DNA from: Incurvaria masculella
Lineage: Eukaryota; Arthropoda; Insecta; Lepidoptera; Incurvariidae
Length of the DNA: 64,000 nucleotides
Assembly: GCA_946894095.1 (NCBI GenBank)
Contig: OX335656.1
Coordinates: 7,021,001-7,085,000, forward strand
Direction: 5' to 3'
Shown: in pieces, positions 33,290 to 45,443 of the stretch
Layout of the letters: each line of letters begins with the position of its first letter
Position numbering within the stretch: position 1 is the first letter of the stretch
The notes under the pieces: model-generated
Seen by the model: the letters and a program-made list of their open reading frames with translations, nothing else
Told to the model about the DNA's origin: nothing
Database searches by the model: none
Translations under genes and position numbers: made by a program

Positions 33290-34850
33290 TGTTTAAACTT
33301 TGCGAATGTTCGTCAGTTTCTTCTCGATTCCAGATTTCAGGAAGAGACGAAGTTTTGTGTTTAAACATGTCACTCCTGATAAACTGCGTGGAATTGAATC
33401 AGCTGGCTGGAAGGCTGTCCGTCCATAAAAAGTCTGGCTAAAGAGGATCAACTTCAATTAGGTTCCTAGTGTTTCTCAAGAAGGTGATGATTTGGAATAC
33501 TGTGGAGAAACATCAAATGCTAAAACATTTTTACAAAATGTGTTTAATGACCTCATCAGAGCTTTCATAAGATCCTGCCGAGTTGCTAGCATCGAGGTAA
33601 AAAGAAAAAAATGCCTTTTCTCTGGTGGCGCAACTTATAACGATTGTTTTCTTTTGTAAACGTTTTGGTATAATGTATCTATGTAACCGGCTAGCCGACA
33701 TTCATGGGCTTGGAGAACTATCTGGAAGTGATTGGCGACTCTTTATTGACAGTAGCAGTAAAATAAGTCTCAAAGTACTCCTTTTATATGACGGCAATAA
33801 ACGTGCTTCTATTCAATTTGCATGAGGTAATTTCAGATCTTTTACAGAAAATAAAACATGTTGAACATCATTGGGCGATCTGTGTCGACTTAATTATGGA
33901 TATTAGGTAATTTCAGCTCTTTTACAGAAAATAAAACATGTTGAACATCATTGGGCGATCTGTGTCGACTTAATTATGGATATTAGGTAATTTCAGCTCT
34001 TTTACAGAAAATAAAACATGTTGAACATCATTGGGCGATCTGTGTCGACTTCATTATGGATATTAGGTAATTTCAGCTCTTTTACAGAAAATAAAACATG
34101 TTGAACCTCATTGGGCGATCTGTGTCGACTTAATTATGGATATTAGGTAATTTCAGCTCTTTTACAGAAAATAAAACATGTTGAACATCATTGGGCGATC
34201 TGTGTCGACTTAATTATGGATATTAGGTAATTTCAGCTCTTTTACAGAAAATAAAACATGTTGAACCTCATTGGGCGATCTGTGTCGACTTAATTATGGA
34301 TATTAGGTAATTTCAGCTCTTTTACAGAAAATAAAACATGTTGAACATCATTGGGCGATCTGTGTCGACTTAATTATGGATATTAGGTAATTTCAGCTCT
34401 TTTACAGAAAATAAAACATGTTGAACATCATTGGGCGATCTGTGTCGACTTAATTATGGATATTAGGTAATTTCAGCTCTTTTACAGAAAATAAAACATG
34501 TTGAACATCATTGGGCGATCTGTGTCGACTTAATTATGGATATTTGGATGATCAATCAATTTCGGGGATCTAGCGAAGAACAAGGAGAACGCTTCCATCA
34601 AGATATTACATTATTTATTTATATACATAGATATATTTTTTTCAAATCAATTACTGCATGTGATAAGTTCGCCCTTTGAAGATGTGATAAATTAGTTTGT
34701 ACTCCGTGTCAACTGAAAATCACTAATTAAATTAATTTTGAATTTGAATTTTTAATTTTGAAAAAAAATGAGAATAAGTATCAAGGCAGATGGGACATTC
34801 ACATGATGGCCGATTTATTGCTGGGAATTGCGCGATTGCCCACGACAATT
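33290..34850 (+). pseudogene. Decayed insect transposon-type ORF, interrupted by a satellite
   Basis: Across several frames the plus strand retains, in order, DDLEYCGETSNAKTF, FNDLIRAF, DPAELLASR, SDWRLFIDSSSKISLKVLLL, KIKHVEHHWAICVDL, EEQGERFHQDI and RWDIHMMAD followed, one base out of frame, by YCWELRDC. These are landmarks of a repetitive insect protein family (typical motifs EWRLFIDSSK, ICGDLK, SEEQGERFHQDI, MMADYCW) whose transposon class I cannot name. Frameshifts and stops are frequent, large parts are missing, and an 80-bp array occupies the middle. Confidence 0.8.
33826..34545. repeat. Nine-copy 80-bp satellite
   Basis: Exact 80-bp period with starts at 33826, 33906, 33986 and so on to 34466. 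The unit begins GGTAATTTCAGCTCTTTTAC and includes TTGGGCGATCTGTGTCGACT. Differences are rare: GATC/GCTC in copy 1, TTCATT in copy 3, and ACCTCA in copies 4 and 6. Each unit derives from the KIKHVEHHWAICVDL part of the surrounding dead ORF. Confidence 0.97.
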
Positions 34851-34869
34851 TCACTCGAGAAAATCACTT

Positions 34870-35620
34870 AAGAGGGTGATGACGATAATGAGGTCATCAA
34901 GTTCCATACAATGGCTCGTGCCTGTTTCCCCAGTCAAATTAAGAAATATTTTTCTGATATTTTGCACATTAAATAAATCACCCGAGAGCTACACATGTAC
35001 GTTTTGATTTTAACTTAACTTGTATCCACGATATACGCCTTTTGGTATTTGCATACAAATATGCACGGATATAAGTTAAAGTATCAAAAAAACTAAACAT
35101 ACAGGTAGTTCATTCATTCAATGATCAAAAACACAAGTGTGAACACAAAACAACAGTGATAAACATATGATCACCTTATTATCCTCTTAAAACATTTTTT
35201 TGAAACTGAATGATAGATTTTTTGCAAAAATGCATGTTTTTCATGCTAATGCATAAACTAGAGCTGATACAAAATTTTACATATAATCTTATAAGACATG
35301 GGTACTTAAAATCAGGTCTAAAATCCTATGCACCAAAATGTGTGTAGGCCGGTGTAATTAACCAGTTCTACAAATTCTTATGCTACTACAATGTCACTGT
35401 ATCTCTAGAGAAAAAATATATTTAGATGGACGTCGAAAATCGTATTTAGCAGAGAATAGCCGATAACATTTAATATCACCAGTTGCGCATTTAAACAGAG
35501 TTAATGAAGTATCGATGTTACGTCCATTATCAAAGCTACAGCCAGTAGTAATTAGGTAGCACGTCCGATTCGGCAAATAATAAATTCCAATGGAAGTGGA
35601 TTTCAGTTTTGCCCTGCATC
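34870..35620. other. No gene recognised
   Basis: AT-rich sequence with no assigned repeat. The minus-strand ORF at 35394-35726 reads through the minisatellite next door and is not credible. Confidence 0.4.
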
Positions 35621-35842
35621 TACATCGCCAATATCTTCGTCGCCAAGCTTCATCGCCAATATCTCCGTCGCCAAGGTTCATCGCCAATATGTGAATAGCC
35701 AACATATGCATCGTCAATATCTCCATCGCCGGCGAGGCATCTGCGGTCCGGCCGCAGGTGCGTCGTCAACGGCGGAGCTGCGCCATATATTCATCTTCAA
35801 TATCTGGATCGCCAATAATCTCCTTCGCCGGCGATTACCCAT
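35620..35842. repeat. CATCGCCAATATCTCC minisatellite
   Basis: About nine imperfect copies of CATCGCCAATATCTCCGTCG, 20-27 bases apart, interrupted by a GC-rich segment (35738-35780). Confidence 0.8.
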
Positions 35843-35883
35843 TTCAGTCGTTCGAGCCTGCCATTGCTTTGTGTTATGTAACT

Positions 35884-36080
35884 GGACATACGTGGCTAAA
35901 TACCACACCCACCGTCATGACATTAGCCCAACACACCGCATTCACGAAGGATCTAGGTGCCATGCCAGGACCTTCCCTCCATGAACACGTTAGCATTAAA
36001 CTGGATGAAAAACACGGACAAATTTTCATAGCCGGCTCGACATTATTTTCATCCAATGCAAAAGTGGCAACCTGGACGAG
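35884..36080 (-). repeat. SINE body fragment
   Basis: The reverse of the shared SINE body (CATGACATTAGCCCAACACA, GCCAGGACCTTCCCTCCATG, AAACTGGATGAAAAACACGG). A tRNA-like head remnant may follow at 36205-36255 (GGGATTTCAGCCCATGACTT). Confidence 0.7.
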
Positions 36081-36306
36081 CTACCCCTACCCTACCCTAC
36101 CACAAGGCGACCTACAGTTTTATTTGGGATTTGTCATATTTTAACATTATCCAGCTTGTACACAATAATGCGCTTATACAACTTAAAACAAGAAAGACAG
36201 GAACGGGCCGGGGATTTCAGCCCATGACTTCTGGTATGCTATGCTAGACCCCGCTCCTTTGAGTAAGAGTATCCGTGTCTCGCTCTTCTTGAGGCGGGCT
36301 CACAGA

Positions 36307-36802
36307 TTAAGGTGGCCCTTACTGGCGGGACTAACTCTTCTTTGTTTCAAATACAAAGACAGGCCCCATGATGAGGAGGATGCAACATGTCTACAAAGCA
36401 GACAATGCGCAGTGTTTGATTTGGTAAGATTTCCGAAAATTTTAATTACAGCTAAAAGTAAATCACGACCGCTGCAGTCAACAATCAAACAAAAACCAAA
36501 TTGATTATAAATCTTCATGAAACAAGCTAGATCTTATGACTAATCTTTTTAAGATGTTTAAATTGTAACGTGGAGTAATCTGCTTTCAAAACTATTGTAT
36601 AAGACGAGCGGAAAATTCTAACTTTTGGACCGGAAGTTACAACTTAGAAACCAAACACTATTTAACAATGCCAGTGGTCATCAGACATCTAGTTCGATCA
36701 AATAAAGCTGTTTTGAGCATAGTTTTTGATCTCTGACGAGAAATATGCGCATTTCTTCTTTCCACATTTGTATGGGAAGTTGACCGGGAAAGCCCACCTT
36801 AA
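36307..36802. repeat. TIR element, family B, copy 2
   Basis: TTAAGGTGGCCCTTACTGGC at the left and GACCGGGAAAGCCCACCTTAA at the right. Internal GATGAGGAGGATGCAACATG matches 52008-52608. No transposase ORF. Confidence 0.8.
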
Positions 36803-37157
36803 TAGGGCTATTGGCCCAACCTAAGGCCTCACTATCCCACAGTGCACACAGCCCCGGAGGGTAATGGCTCATGGCGCGGAGACGGCAGCGGTTGTGCAAA
36901 CCGTTAGCAGCCAGAGTAACGGAGGCCGCCTCGGGAACCCTCTCAGTCACGTCTGTGCGCTGCGCACACGCGCGTGAACTCTCACTGTCCGCATCGACGA
37001 TAACCCGCCTCGGCTCCGTTCGAACCGCAGAAGACAAAAGGAAGAAGCGTCATGTGAGCGTCGCGCCGTTTGGAAATATTGTTCATGTAATCGTACTAGC
37101 TAAGGTTAAATTAGGACAATAGCCCGAACGGAGCCCCGTACAATGCGCGTTCGGATT

Positions 37158-37667
37158 CTGAAGCCCGATTTTGCTATTTGTCCCGTTATTTATTGATAAG
37201 AGTTCCGTCAAACATAACACGCTAAGTTTCGAGTGCGGTTTCCAAAAATCGGTATTCAGCTAATTCACACACGCATTTTGTTATTGTCTACGGAGTAGTT
37301 TGTCTTGCGCGCCGCCTACAGGGTAAAATAACCTGTCACGATTTTGACACTTATTTTCTCACTCAAATATTACATACGAAAAGAAAGAGACAGCGATATG
37401 CCAACATAATGTAGAAAAGTGATATTCGAACTTCGGCGATGCGATGCTCCGAATTTGACAAATAGAATTCTCAAAACCGCAAGTTTTCGGCAAAACACAC
37501 GGCCCACGAGAACATGAGCGCGCGTTACGAGTTTGCGAACAAAACACAAACACAACGCATGCGTTTTTCAAACTGCGCTAGTAGAATACCATTTCGCGCG
37601 AAACGTGCGGTTTTGAGAAAACACAAACATAACGCGCGCAGTTATCAATTAGCATAATAAGGCTTCT
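37158..37667. repeat. TIR element, family E, copy 1
   Basis: Ends GAAGCCCGATTTTGCTA and TAGCATAATAAGGCTTC are imperfect inverted repeats. It is almost identical to 63248-63779, including CGTTATCAATTAGCA-type right-end sequence and GATGCGATGCTCCGAATTTG. No functional ORF is recognised. Confidence 0.85.
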
Positions 37668-37697
37668 GATACTTTCGAGATTACCGCGGTCGTTAGA

Positions 37698-37856
37698 CAT
37701 GTTTGAAAAATGTTACGGCTTTTCACGCGGCAGGAAATGACATTTTTCGACGTTTCGAGCTAATCATTCAGCCCGTTGTCAAGGAGGCATCCGCCACGTT
37801 CGTACGCAGTAGACGACTGATCGTTTGCTGCGTACGAACGTGGCGGATGCCTTTCA
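37698..37856. repeat. Family F element with a 24-bp perfect hairpin
   Basis: It begins CATGTTTGAAAAATGTTACGGC. GGCATCCGCCACGTTCGTAC (37785-37804) is exactly complemented by GTACGAACGTGGCGGATGCC (37832-37851) around an 18-25 base loop. Related to 12948-13197. Confidence 0.8.
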
Positions 37857-37999
37857 AACACTCATTCGGATTCATTTGATGTCGCTACTTGTTAAGACAT
37901 AATTTTGCAATAAGAGCTTGAACTAATTAATTGAATAAGAGTGACAGCCGCCGATTTACAATGCGGAAGTAACTATATGAAATTCGACGTAGATACGCA

Positions 38000-40040
38000 A
38001 TAGTCGCGCGTAGCAACCATTAGTCGATCAGCATACAAAATGCGTGACTGTATACGGAGCGAAATAATTATTCAGCGATGCGTGCTTGACAGTTCCCGCT
38101 CACCCCTCGAGGGAATTGGCACGGTGATATGTAAATAGGAACGGTGTCCCAGTGGCGCGGCGGCGGCGGACAAGACAAACAGCCGGCAGCCGTGCGGTCT
38201 CAGCACGCAAGCTCCTTATGCAACGAGTTTGTAGCGACCTCACTGTCGGCTGGCCTTGCTCCAATTACGCGAAAAACTAGACGCACGTCGAATCAGCAGC
38301 GTTTAATCGCTTGCGCCTATTCGTAACTGTCAGTTTCAAGCCACCGAAGGGAATCCGTTGCCAAACATTCACTGTCATGTCTGTTCCCCCCCGAAGTGAA
38401 ATCGCGCAATATCTTCCTGGCCAAAGAGTTCGGCATTATTTTAAGATTAGCTTACTGGGACTAAACCGGCGTAAAATGTGAGGAAATAAGTGAGGATTTT
38501 TTTTTACGAAGTTATTTTTAGATTTTAATTAGATAAAAATATTTAAGTTCGGCTTCACTTATTACATGTTCGCTCGAAAATTCCCACAATTCATGAACCC
38601 TCGGAAGTAGAGCCTCGAGTTGACGCATGCAAACTTTCAAGAATAAATATTTCATTTCGGGCACCAAGTTGAAGGAGCCCTTTTGTGCGCCACTCCAGCA
38701 CGCCCCGCGTTAAGAAAACAGCATTCGTCTTTCTCTAACGCACAGAATGCCAAAAGGCAGTGCCTGTCACTGTTTAGTCGCTTATCGAAGCATAACGTCT
38801 CACGTCCGTGAATATTTAGACACGGAGCGCTATCACGTTTGACATGAGATGTTGTTTACAATCAATGCTTGAATAGGTATTTATTGTCTTGCTTTGTTTT
38901 GCAGTAATCAAATGATATTTACAGGAACTACGTAGGATTTTCTTTGTACTTTCTGAGCAATTGTTGACACATTTTGACGGCACAACGGCATGAACTTAAA
39001 CGCGATGTCATCCGTAAGTGGGACTTACGCCCACGTAAGAGCGCATCACCGGTAACGCCACAGTAGGCATTGGCATTTGCAAGGAAAATGTATGTGGGCC
39101 AAAGTCCAATGCGTGGCGGTGACGGTGATGCCGTTTGTACGTGAACTCGCTGGACCGTCGGACAGAAAATTCCTACTATTCGACTGACCATAAATACGTG
39201 GTTCAAGTTTAGCAATAAACACTGTCCGAGTTGTCTGTTCAGTTGTGTGCTGATAAAATGTACTGACTGCTATTGTGAAACAGTGATGTCAGTCACTCAT
39301 GGAGGAATATAAGTAGTTTGAATAAAAAAAAAACTTGCCGTAAAAAGCCAACGGTTCAGCCATGTATACAGCTTACATTTTAATATATTTGTGCATCGGT
39401 TAGCAGTAATGGTAATAACATGTAATTGTCAGCCTGACTTATCTGATAGCTTCACAAATAATGTATTTTCTTATCAGTGCATGTTCAGCCAATACTCCAC
39501 TATACCTATGAATCCTCTATTCTATGACAATGCATAAACCTGTACGGATATCAATCGCATAAATCAAGAAAGCAGGCTTAGCAGGTTGATGCGGCCATGC
39601 GGTGCGACGTCGAATGAATATATCACAGCATACACGTCATCAACACGACACAGTCAAATGGCAGCAACAAACAAGAACGCATTACGCATGCGCACTCTAT
39701 GTATGTACTATACCATGGATATGAAGACGTGCCTTTTCCATGCAAGGAGGGTCGATGCGTAACGGCCGTCCCCCTCCACGCCACGGGGTTTAAATTACTC
39801 CCGAAATCACGGGCTTTTACGCGTAAACTCGCTGTGGGGTCCCTCTCCGAATAAAGCGGATGAGCTCTTAGGCCGACTGCTCACCTAAATTGGCGTTTAC
39901 GCCAAATCTATCGACTAGCGTTTTCAAAAGTGACTTGAAGAATAATTGAAAAAATAGAAATTAATTACTAATAATCAACATAACAAAACTAAAAAAAATA
40001 TTTACATTGTAAAAAAATAGAAACAAAATCAGACAAACCG
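38000..40040. other. No gene recognised
   Basis: Sequence of mixed composition with short ORFs only. No repeat family or splice-bounded exon identified. Confidence 0.35.
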
Positions 40041-40047
40041 GCCGGTA

Positions 40048-40568
40048 AAAAACCAGCCAAGTGCGAGTCGGACTCGCACACGAAGCGACCATTATACAAT
40101 ATTTGGCGCAAAGAAATCGCGTTTCTTGTATGGTAGCCCCCTTTTTAGGGTTCGTGCTTAAAGGGTCAATACGGAACCCTATTACTAAGCCACCGCTGTC
40201 CGTCCGTCCGTCCGTCTGTCACAGGGCTGTATCTCATTAACCGTAATAGGTAGGCAGCTGAAATTTTCACAGAGTGCGTATTTATTTTGCCGCTATAACA
40301 ATAAATAGACAAAATAAAAAATTATAAAAATTAAAGGCCCCCCTTTAATTATATATTTATATAAAAACCTAATTTTTTGTGTTAAATCTTGAGAACGAAG
40401 AACCCTTCGTGTGCAAGTGTTGTTGTAAGCGGCAACTTTATAGCTGTCTACTTATTACGGTTCATGAGATACAGCCCTGTGACAGACGGACGGGCGGACG
40501 GAAGGCGGACGGACAGCGGCGGTTTAGTAATAGGGTTCCGTTCGGCACCCTTTGGGTACGGAACCCTA
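40048..40568. repeat. Three rearranged family D fragments
   Basis: A minus-strand end (AACCAGCCAAGTGCGAGTCG, 40048-40100), a plus-strand copy lacking its right end (40141-40410) and a minus-strand piece (40415-40568, (CGGA)n and GGGTACGGAACCCTAA) abut one another. Nested insertion or recombination between copies is likely. Confidence 0.75.
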
Positions 40569-40917
40569 ATAGCTACGCCACCGCTATGCGGATGAGAAGC
40601 GCGATACGCTAAATTATCATCGAACCGTCGCGTTTCATCCGTGCGAGCAGCAGCGAAGCAGGCGCCGGGCGTCACTGCACCGCCCGTCGCGGCGGCCGCG
40701 GCGCCGCGCTGCAGGGGTGCAGGCGGGGCGACCCACTTCCGCGGAAACTGGGTCAACCCGTACAACGTGCGCCGACATCGCACCCGAAAACTTACGGGTG
40801 CCCCTTCAAAGTTCACTCTTCATAGTGTCCAAAGCGCCGAAGAGAAAGGAAGAAGTGGCATGCGGCCGATATCGCGACTCCGTACGGCCAAAGTGGCCAT
40901 AGTTATAAGGAATCCTT

Positions 40918-41069
40918 ATAAGGGTTCCGTACCTAAAGGGTGCCAACGGAACCCTATTACTAAGCCTCCGCTGTCCGTCCGTCCGTCCGGACGATGTACG
41001 GTCTTAATGTTGTACGATGGTACGGAACCCTTCGTGTGCGAATCCGATTCGCACTTGGCCGGTTTTTTA
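40918..41069 (+). repeat. Family D repeat, internally deleted
   Basis: AGGGTTCCGTACCTAAAGGG directly reaches CGTCCGTCCGTCCGGACGAT and then GGTACGGAACCCTTCGTGTG and CTTGGCCGGTTTTTT. The middle part is missing. Confidence 0.85.
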
Positions 41070-41084
41070 TGTATTTGATTTAAT

Positions 41085-41330
41085 GGCTAATACCAAAGCG
41101 ACCGTCAGATATTAGCCAAACACACCACACAGGAAATGGGTGGCATGATAGGACCATTGTAATATTGCGTGGCTAAGGATGGAAAACACGGACAATTTTG
41201 TATTACCGCTTCGACCATCGTTCATTTAATGCGATGGTACGAACCCGGGCGGGATTAACCCTACTTGCTAGTAAAGCCTACAGTTTTACGTAGAATTCGA
41301 ACCACGGCACGGCACACACTTTTGCGGAAC
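41085..41330 (-). repeat. SINE copy, diverged
   Basis: It matches the SINE body in reverse (GGCTAATACCAAAGCGACCG, GGAAAACACGGACAATTTTG, GCGGGATTAACCCTA). A possible head remnant is at 41560-41613 (CACCACTGGGCTACCGAGGC), separated by unrelated sequence. Confidence 0.65.
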
Positions 41331-42070
41331 CAAAGCTCGAAAAAAAGATTTTTCTTAATAAATATCTTATCGAAATTAAATTGTTATTTTTATTTCATTG
41401 TAAATGTATGCAGGTTTCCTCACGATGTTGTTCCTTCACCGAAAGGCTAGCGAATAGATGATGATTGCATTGAGATATTCTGTTCTATGGATGAATGTGA
41501 AGTCTACAGTACGCATTGGGCTATAGCGTAGCGTAATCTGAAAGTTTGCCACGGGCCCCAGATGGTATAGTTACGCCACTGGTCGCACCACTGGGCTACC
41601 GAGGCTGACTCGTCCTTCATAAAATAAAATCAATTGCAACTAGAATGCATGCAGAGTCCATGTCCCTTTGTTCGCAGTATAGACTGTCGGTAACAATGGA
41701 ATATTCATAAATTGGATACTGTTACACTGGTCGCTGCATGCTCGCTCGATGCATCGGCTGGTGAGGGAACGCCGCCGCCTCCTTTGTTCGACGATATTGA
41801 ATTTATCGAAAACTGCGAAGTAAGTTTCCTAGAGCAATATTTGATTTCGAAGTTAGCTTTTTACTTCTCGGCGAAATTGGATACGTAATACGGTTAGGTG
41901 CATTCCAATCGTGAAAGTTTGGCAGCATGTAATATGCTGGCGGGGAAATGCAGGCGTGTGATAGGGTAGGGTGACGCCTTAACTGGCATCAACACACTGA
42001 ACGAGAGATGGTCTAAGCGGATATTGTTCGTGTTTTCAATCCAGTAACGTCTAGCCAGAAAAAGCTTCGC

Positions 42071-42228
42071 CTCGATTGCACGAAGAGACGGCTGAGTTAA
42101 TCAATTTTCAAACACATCACTTTTAGTGAACCGCATGGAGTGCCTTCCATACTGTCCATACAAAGCGGCGTGTTTAATCATACGGTGACGTTGATTTTGA
42201 TGTTTTGTGCTTTCGTGCGCTCGGTCCT
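42071..42228 (+). repeat. Foldback MITE, family A, copy 2
   Basis: CTCGATTGCACGAAGAGACG to CTTTCGTGCGCTCGG. The same arms as at 1615-1774. Confidence 0.75.
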
Positions 42229-42654
42229 TAGGCTGGATTGCACAATCTCTGGTTAGTGTTATAGTTAAGGTTATAGATCAATCTTCTTTCTTCTTTAGGC
42301 GAAATTTATGGCGAAAAATAAGGATATATTTAAATTTTAAAATTATCACTACCCAGGGATAGTGCAATGCACCCTTAGTAAACACGAAAATGTCATCGTG
42401 GAAAGTGTCTTGTTCAACGCACCTGCGACAAATTATCTATCGACGGTTCGCTTATGTTTGCAGGTGAATTCTTAACCGACTTAAAAAAAAGGAGCAGGTT
42501 CTCAATTCGTCGGAATCTTTTTTTTTGTATTGGGTAACGGTATCTATTGTTCAGTAACAAACAACGCGCCACGTCAACAAGGCATCGTCGAAGCAAAAGC
42601 TGCGCACATCATCGGAACCATTCCACGTTGGGAGGTATTCCACGAGATATCTAA

Positions 42655-43574
42655 TCTAATAAATAATATAAAGGGGAAAGTTTGTAATAATGGATGGATG
42701 GATGGATGGATGGATGGACGTTTATTACTCTTTCACGTAAAAACTACTGAATGGATTCTAATGAAACTTTACAATAATATAGCTTATACATCAGAATAAC
42801 ACATAGGCTACAATTTATGTGCCCATGGGCTTTAGAACTTTCACGGGGCTGCGAAAACGATGCCGGTACAAACTGCAATGCTATGCACGGCTCGGCTTTG
42901 CGGCGGCAGCGCTTACTCTTACTGAAGTACGGCTTGGTATTTCCTGCAACTTTAGGACTACTTGGCATCACGCTAAATCGCCGGAGGAGCGACCAACAGA
43001 ATAAAATCCTTGAGAACCAATTACTCGATTTAGATGTGCATTGTATCTACGTCTAGCCTGATTCTACTAAAAACTTATAGATTACATAATATAACGCTTC
43101 ATTACCAGAAGGGTAAGTAGTGAGTCTTAAAGTCTTATAACATGCGAACCACTTACCTGATTTATATGCGTATTTTATCAATGTATAGCATCTCTGGGAG
43201 CAGTCAGGTTCGAGATGGGTTACTGTTTTCGATGTTGAGGCTGGCTGTGGGTTGGAGTCCACGCAAAACTTACCTACGTTACACGTTACTTACTAGGTAA
43301 GCAATGTAGCAGTGAAAGTGCAGAAAGGTTCTCGCGGCAAATGTTTTTTTTTTTAAATAGCCACCAAACGTCAACGAAGCTCTAAATGGGAATTATTGGA
43401 TGTTTCTCATTAAATCATGCTATTTCGGCTCGAACGATCTTGATTAAATTTGGTACATGGATACATTGTCCTGGACCAGTTTGACCCTATTTTGGACCAG
43501 TCATGTGGGCTACTTTTTATCCATGAGATAATTTAGCCGACACTAACCCGAGCGGAGCCGGGTACCGCAGCTAG
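42655..43574 (+). mobile_element. Non-autonomous Helitron, copy 2
   Basis: TCTAATAAATAATATAAAGG to GGGTACCGCAGCTAG. Near-identical to 18985-20138 but without its GC-rich block and with only six to seven GGAT units. No helicase. Confidence 0.82.
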
Positions 43575-43581
43575 TAAATAT

Positions 43582-44465
43582 TCTAAAGGGGAAAGTTTGT
43601 AATAATGGATGGATGGATGGATGTTTGTTACTCTTTCACGTAAAAACTACTGAATGGATTCTAATGAAACTTTACAATAATATAGCTTATACATCAGAAG
43701 AACACATAGGCTACAATTTATAAAGATATTGTGCCCATGGGCTTTACAACTTTCACGGGGCTGTGAAAACGATGCCGGTGGCGGTACTTCACACCAAGGG
43801 GAGCGAAGCCGGGGGTGGCGGCGGGAGCGGGGCCCGGGGCGGGTGAGGGGGGGGCGGGTACAGCTTGGTATTTCCCGCAACTTTAGGACTACTTGGCAAA
43901 ATCCTTGAGAACCAATTACTCGATTTAGATGCGGATTGTATCTACGTCTGATTCTACTCAAAACTTATAGGCTACATAATATAACGCTTCATTACCTGAA
44001 GGGTGAGTAGAGTGTTAAATTCTTATAACTTGCGAACCACTAACCCGATTTATGTGCGTATTTTATCAATGTATAGGATCTCTGGGGGCAGTCAGGTTCG
44101 AGATGGGTTACTGTTTTCGATGTTGAGGCTAGCTGTGGGTTGGAGTCCACGCAAAACTTACCTACATTACACGTTACTTACTTACTAGGTAAACAATGTT
44201 GCAGTGCAAGTGCAGAAAGGTTCTGGCGGCAAATGCTTTTTTTTTAAATAGCCACCAAATGTCAACGAAGCTCTAAATGGGAATTATTGGATGTTTCTCA
44301 TTAAATCATGCTATTTCATCTCGAACGATCTTGATTAAATTTGGTAGATGGATACATTGTCCTGGACCAGTTTGACCCTATTTTGGATCAGCCATGTGGG
44401 CTACTTTTTATCCATGAAATAATTTAGCCGACACTAACCCGAGCGGAGCCGGGTACCGCAGCTAG
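43582..44465 (+). mobile_element. Non-autonomous Helitron, copy 3
   Basis: It begins TCTAAAGGGGAAAGTTTGTA seven bases after copy 2 ends and finishes GGGTACCGCAGCTAG. It is more diverged and keeps a shortened GC-rich block (43785-43860). The head-to-tail arrangement suggests insertion at the end of copy 2 or a tandem Helitron event. Confidence 0.8.
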
Positions 44466-45084
44466 TATCATATATTTTTTTATGCGTTTCATGAATACGA
44501 CATTACCGTTGTCTCCAAAATTTCATGTTACACAACGACATCTAAATTAAAATATTTCAATAAGATTTTGAAAAGGATCCGAAATATGTTTGGTGTGCTG
44601 AAGCAGAATACATTTTCGGAATATTCTGATTACAATGCTTCAAATGTATATGTCGCTGAAACTCAAATTCCGTATCCTGCTGCCGACGAATGTCACGACC
44701 AAAAACTTTTACAGATTATCAGTTGCTGAAACTCAAATTAATGAAATTTCAGAATTTTCAAACAACTTTTTTCGCACGGGACCCTAAAAACATCAAGTTA
44801 AGTCAGGGCTGACGAGCGTTCGATGCCAAAATCGACTTTGGTACCGACCACAATTCGTTTAATACATCAATCAATGCAGTCCAAATGCCTACCGTAGGAT
44901 TAATATGCAATATCAGCGCCACCTAGCAGTAGCATTGTGTCGATTCAAATATAATTTAGAAATTCGTTGACTGACGAAATTATGTTAAGCTATGCGACAG
45001 AGTAGTGAACATATAAGCTCTGCAGGCTCTTATCCTGCTTCAGACGAATGTCCAGACCATACCATCCATCCTAGTCAACCAACC

Positions 45085-45285
45085 TATATCCTGATCATCC
45101 GCCGCAGATAAATCAGAGCACCCCTTTGTGGTAGATATGAGAACGAACCGTTTCCCAAACTCATTTCCCTGCCGCATCGCCGGGATATGAAACCATCTGC
45201 CGCAGGGTGCCTTCCCTCGAACCTAACCTGGGAGTCTTCAAACATAATTTGAACAAGCTCGGCGATAGTCCGCAAAACCGCTGGT
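45085..45285 (+). pseudogene. Non-LTR retrotransposon RT C-terminal fragment
   Basis: Plus-strand reading gives VDMRTNRFPNSFPCRIAGI, stop, NHLPQGAFPRT and, in a shifted frame, LGVFKHNLNKLGDSP. The RxxRFxxSFxxR...WNxLPxxxFP pattern is the end of many CR1/jockey-like reverse transcriptases. Broken by stops and shifts. Confidence 0.65.
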
Positions 45286-45443
45286 ATGGTGCCTCACTGA
45301 GCGTGGTTTCACGAGGTGAGGTGATCTGAGCACCTTTGGTCTCTCAGCACACCCACCCATACCGGTTTTTCATATACAAAAAATCGAATTATACATTACA
45401 TATACAATATTACAGTGCAGATGTTAGTAGTTGTATAACTTCA

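Noticed and set aside
33826..34545. CRISPR array
   Set aside because: The whole 80-bp unit repeats with no variable spacers, in a eukaryotic context, and the unit derives from the neighbouring transposon ORF.
37359..37571. Conserved Cys-rich minus-strand ORF shared with 63427-63760
   Set aside because: Conservation follows from the whole element being repeated, including non-coding parts; the frames differ at their ends.
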